Source: DAOTUL01 sp034437435
GTDB lineage: Bacteria > Chloroflexota > Anaerolineae > Aggregatilineales > Phototrophicaceae
Direction: 5' to 3'
Assembly: GCA_964417785.1 (NCBI GenBank)
Contig: CAYQJO010000281.1
Span: 1-5,516, forward strand
Length of the DNA stretch: 5,516 nucleotides
The notes beneath the pieces were generated by a model that saw only the letters and a list, made by a program, of their open reading frames with translations, was not told the DNA's origin and did no database searches. Position numbers and translations under genes: made by a program. Below are positions 1 to 3,887 of this stretch, piece after piece. How positions within the stretch are numbered: the stretch's first letter is position 1; each line of letters begins with the position of its first letter.

Positions 1-118
1 TTTGGCGTCCGGGGTCAAGAATTTCATCCACCACGCTATCCTGTAGTTGTACCATTTTTCGCGTCCGCCGTGAGAATAGCTATTTTCTTGGAAACGTAAG
101 CGCATGCAGAACTAACGT
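1..118. repeat. Non-coding left edge with mosaic dispersed repeats
   Basis: I see no credible gene here. It lies downstream of the PAP2-like gene and contains three pieces found elsewhere in the window. TTGGCGTCCGGG at 2-13 recurs at 3738-3749. ATTTTTCGCGTCCGCCG at 54-70 recurs exactly at 5491-5507 as the right half of a palindromic element. Positions 65-96 recur exactly, in inverse orientation, at 3750-3781. There is no U-tract hairpin that would make a clear terminator for the minus-strand gene ending at 119. Confidence 0.7.
65..96 (+). repeat. 32-bp dispersed repeat, copy A
   Basis: This 32-bp block is the exact reverse complement of 3750-3781. Its core AATAGCTATT (75-84) is a perfect palindrome, and the 16 bases at 72-87 are nearly self-complementary. 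Looser similarity extends outward to a shared TTGTACCA at 47-54, which corresponds to TGGTACAA at 3791-3798, so the whole element is about 50 bp. No coding function is evident. It looks like a short non-autonomous dispersed element or a conserved structural motif. Confidence 0.8.
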
Positions 119-802
119 CTACCCCTGCATTTCCCGCTGAACCGTCGCGCTGACCGGCTGCGGCACGTACCAGGGCAGCCAGCGCACCCCATACAGGCGC
201 GGCGGGATCAGCTTCATCCAGTCGAAATTGACCACGAAATAGGCCACGAACCAACCGCCGACGACATCGATGGTGTAGTGCGAATGGCTGGCGATCAGCG
301 ATAACGCGACCCCGGCGGCCACCAGCAGCATGAGCGGCTGCAAGCGATGCCCGCGAAAATACATGGCCTGGACAAAGGCGCTGGCGGTGTGACCGGAGAA
401 GAACATGCCGTGATAAAAGGTCTGCGCGATAAAATGACTGGCGGCGTAATGGTCGGCGGGTGGCTGAATCTGCGCCAGCGGCGTCAGCAGGATGACGTAG
501 CTGCGAATCCAGAACATCATGCCCACGCGAAACAGCAGTTCCGGCCCGTCCAAAAAATGACGCTCCCGCAGCACCCACAGCACCATCAGCACCAGCGCCA
601 TGCTGAGAATCTCGCCCACCGTCACGAAAGCTGCCGTCTCCGGGATCGCATCCAGCAGCAGATCAGGCGGGCGCGGCGGATCGGGGAAGTGGCTGTGCAG
701 AAAGCCGATGTTCACCGCGATGTTGACCATCACCAGCAGCCAGAAGGCGATGGCCCATGCCATTTGTTTAAGAAATGTCGGATGTGTTAAGTCTCTTAAC
801 AT
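119..802 (-). CDS. PAP2-superfamily membrane protein, sphingomyelin-synthase-like (PAP2_C type)
   Basis: Integral membrane protein of 227 aa from the preferred start, or 236 aa from the upstream ATG at 829. Numbered on the longer form, there are hydrophobic spans near 24-44, 68-87, 100-118, 165-180 and 189-203. Motifs resemble the sphingomyelin synthase family: PPRPPDLLLDAIP (51-63), a segment with R109 and Y111, FFSGHT (143-148) and SHSHYTIDV (181-189). In that family the SGH histidine, the HYT histidine and the following Asp form the catalytic triad; here they are H147, H184 and D188. Known members transfer a phosphorylated headgroup between lipids or dephosphorylate them at the membrane surface. 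The exact substrate cannot be read from sequence. Neither start has a Shine-Dalgarno site. I prefer ATG 802 because an extended -10 box ends 7 bases before it. The gene is divergent from the small gene at 883. Confidence 0.85.
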   Translation of the reverse strand: MLRDLTHPTFLKQMAWAIAFWLLVMVNIAVNIGFLHSHFPDPPRPPDLLLDAIPETAAFVTVGEILSMALVLMVLWVLRERHFLDGPELLFRVGMMFWIRSYVILLTPLAQIQPPADHYAASHFIAQTFYHGMFFSGHTASAFVQAMYFRGHRLQPLMLLVAAGVALSLIASHSHYTIDVVGGWFVAYFVVNFDWMKLIPPRLYGVRWLPWYVPQPVSATVQREMQG

Positions 803-808
803 GGGCGA

Positions 809-817
809 TATTGTACC
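809..817 (-). promoter_or_regulatory. Extended -10 promoter for the PAP2-like gene (putative leaderless start)
   Basis: Read on the minus strand this is TGGTACAAT, an extended -10 (TGn plus TACAAT, 5 of 6 to consensus). The expected transcription start falls at or one base before ATG 802, so the mRNA may be leaderless. No good -35 is visible at 16-18 bases, which extended -10 promoters tolerate. Pattern-based only. Confidence 0.4.
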
Positions 818-840
818 ATATAGTCGCATGAACTACCGCA

Positions 841-849
841 TGGTATAGT
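841..849 (+). promoter_or_regulatory. Extended -10 promoter for the 64-aa gene
   Basis: TGGTATAGT is an extended -10 (TGn plus TATAGT). Transcription would begin near 856, giving a leader of about 27 bases before GTG 883. The -35 region is weak. The site overlaps an inverted pair GTATA (843-847) and TATAC (855-859) with a 7-base centre GTTAGGG, which could be a protein-binding site. Confidence 0.35.
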
Positions 850-882
850 TAGGGTATACGCTCTTAGTGTGAGAGTAATCCT

Positions 883-1077
883 GTGAATCTTGAAAATATC
901 ACCACCAAGCAGTTGAACGATCTGGAACTCCGCGTGACCGAACTCATTTCTGCGTTGCGCAAGGCCAAGGTACAGCATCCGTCTCTGATGGAGTCGCTCA
1001 AGCTGTTCGAGCAAGAACTGGGTGAACTGCGACGGCACCGTTACGATGCCTCCAATTCTGAATACAAGTCCTATTGA
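883..1077 (+). CDS. Small predicted helical/coiled-coil protein, 64 aa, function unknown
   Basis: I do not recognise this family. It starts at GTG 883 with a modest purine-rich site, GAGAG (871-875), 7 bases upstream. Residues 7-27 and 33-52 read as two amphipathic helices: leucines recur at heptad-like spacing (L11, L14, L16, L21, L25; L35, L39, L41, L46, L49) among charged residues. They are followed by a polar tail with RRHRYDASNSEYKSY at 50-64. There is no signal peptide, membrane segment or cysteine. Codon use is orderly, with GC-rich third positions for Leu, Glu and Lys, and supports real coding. The stop codon TGA (1075-1077) directly abuts the stop of the convergent permease gene. A coiled-coil dimer or adaptor is possible, but no function can be assigned. 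Confidence 0.65.
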   Translation: MNLENITTKQLNDLELRVTELISALRKAKVQHPSLMESLKLFEQELGELRRHRYDASNSEYKSY

Positions 1078-1869
1078 CTACGCCCGGCGGGTGCGCACGC
1101 GGAGGGCAAACAACGCCAATCCGAACGTCAGCGCACAGATCAGCCCACATGCCAACGCGCCTTGCAGCAAAAGCTCGGTGTTCCAACCGTCAATCATCAG
1201 CGACCGCATGGCTTCCAGCACATAGGTGATCGGGTTGAGCCGGGCCGCCGTTTGCAGCCAACCTTCCAGCAGTTCCAGCGGGACGAAGCTGGCGGTGAGG
1301 AAGGTCAGCGGGAAGAAGATGAAGCTCGCGCCCTGGGTGGCGGCGGCGCTGCCTGAACCCAGCGCGGCGGAGACGGTGAAGCTGGCGATGCTGATGCCGA
1401 CCAACATAGAAAGCAGCAGCACCAGCAGCACACCACCAACTCCGGTTGCCGGTTCTAATCCGAGCAGTAAGGCGATGGTCATCACAATCGACGCCTGGAT
1501 GAGCAGGATCACCGCACCGGCCAGGACCGGTCCGAGCAGCAGGGCGATACGGCTGATGGGTGTCAGCAGCAGCTTATCGAAGTAGTTGCTTTCCAGGTCG
1601 CGCACCAGACTCTGCCCGGCGATACCGCCGCCGGAAAGCGATGCGCTGACGATGGACAGCGGCAGGATGAAGCCGATATAACTCTTGCCCTGGAGTTCGG
1701 GCAGAAAGCCGGACGCTTCACCCAGGGTCGATTCGTAAATCACCAGGAAGAAGACGCTGATGGCGATGGGTGGGATAATCGCCTCCGGTGTGCGAAAGAT
1801 CGTGACGAGATAGCGCCATGTCATCATGGTCACTTGCTGCCAGAAGGGTGCGGATGCTCTCGTGTTCAT
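1078..1869 (-). CDS. ABC-2 type transporter permease (DrrB-like)
   Basis: Membrane subunit, 263 aa, of an ABC exporter that pairs with the ATPase encoded just upstream in transcription order. About six membrane spans are visible, roughly at residues 30-47, 64-85, 107-130, 143-165, 181-200 and 236-257. The cytoplasmic stretch RDLESNYFDKLLLTP (90-104) matches the family coupling region before the third span. PLTFLTASFVPLELLEGWL followed by LNPITYVLEAMR (187-222) is the classic ABC-2 signature near the fifth span. DrrB-type partners export drugs, antibiotics or lipids, and the cargo here is unknown. ATG 1869 is chosen because AGGAGGA (1873-1879) lies 4 bases upstream; an in-frame GTG at 1920 would place the start inside the repeat. 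The stop TAG abuts the stop of the convergent small gene. Confidence 0.92.
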   Translation of the reverse strand: MNTRASAPFWQQVTMMTWRYLVTIFRTPEAIIPPIAISVFFLVIYESTLGEASGFLPELQGKSYIGFILPLSIVSASLSGGGIAGQSLVRDLESNYFDKLLLTPISRIALLLGPVLAGAVILLIQASIVMTIALLLGLEPATGVGGVLLVLLLSMLVGISIASFTVSAALGSGSAAATQGASFIFFPLTFLTASFVPLELLEGWLQTAARLNPITYVLEAMRSLMIDGWNTELLLQGALACGLICALTFGLALFALRVRTRRA

Positions 1870-1872
1870 GGG

Positions 1873-1879
1873 TCCTCCT
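1873..1879 (-). promoter_or_regulatory. Strong ribosome binding site of the ABC permease
   Basis: The minus strand reads AGGAGGA, a near-perfect Shine-Dalgarno 4 bases before ATG 1869. It fixes the start at 1869 rather than the longer GTG frame at 1920. It also gives the permease independent ribosome loading downstream of the hairpin-rich spacer. Confidence 0.8.
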
Positions 1880-1914
1880 ATCAATATGCAATGGTTGTTG
1901 GTCTTGCCTTCTCC

Positions 1915-2008
1915 CCTCACCCCAACCCCTCTCCATATTATGGAGAGGGGCTTAATCCTCGCATGACTCCCCCTCTCCGTTGCAATGGAGAGGGGGCCGG
2001 GGGTGAGG
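1915..2008. repeat. Double-hairpin palindromic repeat inside the ABC operon
   Basis: Two perfect hairpins are nested in an outer inverted repeat. Hairpin 1 has 10-bp arms CCCCTCTCCA (1926-1935) and TGGAGAGGGG (1941-1950) with a 5-base loop. Hairpin 2 has 10-bp arms CCCCCTCTCC (1969-1978) and GGAGAGGGGG (1987-1996) with an 8-base loop. The outer arms are CCTCACCCC (1915-1923) and GGGGTGAGG (2000-2008). From memory, similar CCCTCTCC/GGAGAGGG palindromes are dispersed in many bacterial genomes, so I read this as a REP/BIME-like insertion. No U-run follows on the minus strand, so it is not an obvious terminator. It could stabilise or attenuate the mRNA between the ATPase and permease genes. Confidence 0.85.
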
Positions 2009-2021
2009 TGACCTGAAAATT

Positions 2022-2996
2022 CTACGCTGCTGGCTCGGATTCTTCCGATTCGGCTTCCTGCTCGAAGCGCTGGCCGGTCACTTTCAGGAATACATCGTCA
2101 AGTGTCGGCTGCGTCAGCGTGAGCGAGATCGGGTTGAGCTGGCTGTCTTCCAGCCGTTTGACCACCGCCGGGACCTCACGGGCGGCCTGGGGCAGATACA
2201 GCCGGATGGTGGCACGGTCGCGCTGCACGCGGTCGATGCGTTCGCGCAGTGCGGTTTCGGCTCTCTCGGCGGTTTCCTGCGAATCGAAGGTGACATTGAT
2301 GGACTCGGTCCCCATGTCGGCCTTGAGCCTGGCGGGCTGGCCTTCGACGGCGATCTTGCCCTGGTCGATGATGGCGATGCGGTCGGCCAGCAGGTCGGCT
2401 TCCTCAAGGTACTGGGTGGTGAGGAAGATGGTCATGCCGCGATCCTGGTTCAGGCGGCGCACCTCGGCCCACACATCGCGGCGGCTGGCGGGATCGAGTC
2501 CGGTGGTCGGTTCGTCCAGGAACAGAATCGACGGTTCGTGGACCAGCGCCAGTGCCAGGTCGAGACGGCGGCGCATACCGCCGCTGTATTTGCCCACCGG
2601 GCGCTCGGTGAAGTCGGTGAGTTTGACCAGATTCAGCAGTTCTTCGGCACGGGCCTTCGCGTCCTTGCGGCTGAGTCCGAACAACTGCCCCTGAAGCACC
2701 AGCAGTTCCGGCGCTTTCATCAGTGGATCGAGACCGATCTCCTGCAAGGCGACTCCCGCCACGCGCCGGACCTTATCAGCCTCGGTGACGACATCGTAGC
2801 CGCCGACGTGTCCGCGCCCCATCGTGGGCAGCGCCAGTGTGGTCAACATGGAGACGGTGGTGCTTTTCCCGGCTCCGTTGGGACCGAGGAAGCCGAAAAT
2901 CTCCCCGGAGTTGACCTCGAACGACACGTCATCGACGGCGTGGAAGTCGTTTTCGTAGATTTTGACCAGGCTTTCGGCCACGATAGTACGGTCCAT
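2022..2996 (-). CDS. ABC transporter ATP-binding protein (DrrA-like)
   Basis: Cytoplasmic ATPase, 324 aa, that powers the permease encoded next. Visible motifs are Walker A GPNGAGKST (38-46), Q-loop Gln85, signature YSGGM (137-141), Walker B ILFLDEP (157-163, Glu162 catalytic) and the D-loop GLDP (166-169). The switch position normally held by His is Gln195 in LTTQYLEEAD, a replacement I associate with DrrA-type exporters. Residues from about 215 to 308, ending in TLDDVFLKVTGQ, fit the C-terminal DUF4162/DrrA extension, followed by an acidic tail. ATG 2996 has AGAAGGA (3003-3009) 6 bases upstream. It lies 64 bases downstream of the repressor gene on the same strand, with its own promoter and operator in the gap. 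Drug or lipid export is likely; the substrate is unknown. Confidence 0.95.
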   Translation of the reverse strand: MDRTIVAESLVKIYENDFHAVDDVSFEVNSGEIFGFLGPNGAGKSTTVSMLTTLALPTMGRGHVGGYDVVTEADKVRRVAGVALQEIGLDPLMKAPELLVLQGQLFGLSRKDAKARAEELLNLVKLTDFTERPVGKYSGGMRRRLDLALALVHEPSILFLDEPTTGLDPASRRDVWAEVRRLNQDRGMTIFLTTQYLEEADLLADRIAIIDQGKIAVEGQPARLKADMGTESINVTFDSQETAERAETALRERIDRVQRDRATIRLYLPQAAREVPAVVKRLEDSQLNPISLTLTQPTLDDVFLKVTGQRFEQEAESEESEPAA

Positions 2997-3017
2997 GATT
3001 TATCCTTCTCATACTGA

Positions 3018-3033
3018 CCTAATTATAGGTAGG
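3018..3033. promoter_or_regulatory. Second putative TetR operator, at the ATPase promoter
   Basis: CCTAATTATAGGTAGG shares the CCTA-N8-TAGG layout and the first six bases, CCTAA plus pyrimidine, with the operator at 3658-3673. It covers the -10 box of the ATPase promoter, so binding by the TetR-type protein would block transcription of the exporter genes. An alternative palindrome with shorter spacing, ACCTA-N4-TAGGT, is also present at 3017-3030. Confidence 0.55.
3022..3027 (-). promoter_or_regulatory. -10 box of the ATPase-permease promoter
   Basis: The minus strand reads TATAAT, a perfect -10. The T-rich stretch around 3042-3050 lies at the -35 distance but is a poor match. Transcription would start near 3015, leaving a leader of about 19 bases before ATG 2996. 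The box lies wholly inside the second putative operator. Confidence 0.5.
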
Positions 3034-3060
3034 CTACGCCTGAAAAAAAGAGAGTGTGAT

Positions 3061-3651
3061 CTATGGTCGTGGCAGCAGACCGTGCAGAATAACATCGATC
3101 ATGTCGTCCGCCATCGCTTCCCGCGACTGCACCAGCCAGTCATCCTGAACCATGTGGATTGCCTGGATCGTACTCAAGAACGAACCGGCCAGCAGGGTGA
3201 TCTCCGGTGCGACAATCTCGCCGCGCTCGCGCCGCTGCCAGAAGATGTTCATCAGCGGTTGAAGCACGGCCCGGTAGGTGAGTTCGGTCAACTGTCGCGC
3301 TGCCTGCGGATCAATCGCCTTCAAATCGGCATGGATCATCCGCTGCATATCGACCGGCGGCTGCGACAACAGCCAGCGGGCGGCAGCCCGCAACTGCTCG
3401 CGCAGGTCATCACCGGCCCCGCTGATAGCGGCCTCTAACCCCAGGCGATGGCGTTCGGCGTTGCGTTCCATGACCTCGATGTACAGGTCTTCCTTGCCGC
3501 CGGGGACATGGTAATAGAGCGACGCCTGTTTGATGTTCAGGGCCTGCGCCAGGTCCTTCAATTTCAATCCCGCATAACCGCGCTCGCTGAACAGGCGCTC
3601 CGCCATATCCAGCACCCGCTCACGGGCTTCACTGGGTGTGTCGTTCGTCAT
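3061..3651 (-). CDS. TetR/AcrR family transcriptional regulator
   Basis: Cytoplasmic repressor, 196 aa, of typical length for the family. The N-terminal helix-turn-helix is clear: helix 1 around 7-24 (ARERVLDMAERLFSERGY begins at 9), helix 2 around 30-37 (KLKDLAQA), and recognition helix with flank KQASLYYHVPGGKEDL at 41-56. The remaining helical region (about 60-194) is the ligand-binding and dimerisation part. It varies in this family and gives no ligand identity. The gene is first in a minus-strand unit with the ABC ATPase and permease. It has a good promoter whose start region is covered by a perfect 20-bp palindrome, so autorepression and control of the exporter are expected. ATG 3649-3651 has only a weak AGG-type ribosome site, which overlaps the operator. 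Confidence 0.95.
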   Translation of the reverse strand: MTNDTPSEARERVLDMAERLFSERGYAGLKLKDLAQALNIKQASLYYHVPGGKEDLYIEVMERNAERHRLGLEAAISGAGDDLREQLRAAARWLLSQPPVDMQRMIHADLKAIDPQAARQLTELTYRAVLQPLMNIFWQRRERGEIVAPEITLLAGSFLSTIQAIHMVQDDWLVQSREAMADDMIDVILHGLLPRP

Positions 3652-3655
3652 TGCC

Positions 3656-3675
3656 TACCTAACTTTCGTTAGGTA
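3656..3675. promoter_or_regulatory. TetR operator (autoregulatory)
   Basis: TACCTAACTTTCGTTAGGTA is a perfect inverted repeat with 8-bp arms and a 4-bp centre, the size and symmetry of a TetR-family operator. It begins 5 bases upstream of the repressor's ATG and reaches the last base of its -10 box, covering the transcription start and ribosome site. A related site lies at 3018-3033. Confidence 0.85.
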
Positions 3676-3703
3676 TCATACGATGATTTGCGTCGAGGGT
3701 CAA
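3675..3703 (-). promoter_or_regulatory. Sigma70-type promoter of the TetR gene
   Basis: On the minus strand, TTGACC (3698-3703) is followed by a 17-base spacer and TATGAT (3675-3680). Each box matches 5 of 6 consensus bases. The start would be near 3668, inside the operator, with a leader of about 17 bases. Confidence 0.75.
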
Positions 3704-3725
3704 GCGAGTCTCATAGCACTCTCAG

Positions 3726-3803
3726 CGGACGCCATTCTTGGCGTCCGGGCGTTTCCAAGAAAATAGCTATTCTCACGGCGGGGCGTTCGTTGGTACAAAC
3801 GCC
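3726..3803. repeat. Compound palindromic repeat cluster with 32-bp repeat copy B
   Basis: Three structures sit end to end in the spacer between the TetR promoter and the secreted-protein gene. First is a hairpin with 8-bp arms CGGACGCC (3726-3733) and GGCGTCCG (3740-3747). Second is 3750-3781, the exact reverse complement of 65-96. Third is a hairpin 3782-3803 with GGCGTT/AACGCC arms and one internal mismatch. None is followed by a convincing U-tract. They look like dispersed palindromic elements inserted between transcription units. Confidence 0.75.
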
Positions 3804-3821
3804 GAAGCCCCCATTCCCCGG

Positions 3822-3850
3822 TTAGCCGATTTCCACGAAACAACTACAAT
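3822..3850 (+). promoter_or_regulatory. Possible promoter of the secreted-protein gene
   Basis: TTAGCC (3822-3827), a 17-base spacer and TACAAT (3845-3850) give a good -10 and a poor -35. Transcription would start near 3857, about 31 bases before ATG 3888. Inferred from pattern and position only. Confidence 0.35.
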
Positions 3851-3887
3851 GGAAGTATCGCTAAACTGAAAGCCGGAGATATGCGCA

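Noticed and set aside
36..578. 180-aa minus-strand open frame overlapping the PAP2-like gene
   Set aside because: Arg/Ala-rich out-of-frame shadow of the PAP2-like gene, with no recognisable motif and no ribosome site.
347..848. Plus-strand open frames opposite the PAP2-like gene
   Set aside because: Antisense to a gene with strong family motifs; the translations are low-complexity His/Gln/Arg and Ser/Arg mixtures.
1870..1920. N-terminal extension of the permease starting at GTG 1920
   Set aside because: It would begin inside the palindromic repeat, and the AGGAGGA site directly precedes ATG 1869.
1915..2008. Intrinsic terminator between ATPase and permease
   Set aside because: Stems are strong, but no U-tract follows either hairpin on the transcribed strand and the downstream gene belongs to the same transporter.
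2119..3017. Long plus-strand open frames (191 and 159 aa) opposite the ABC ATPase
   Set aside because: The ATPase on the minus strand has every expected motif; the antisense translations are Ser/Arg-rich with no domain.
65..3781. Complete composite transposon
   Set aside because: No transposase gene, no target-site duplication visible at the 32-bp repeats, and the repeats are much shorter than an insertion sequence.
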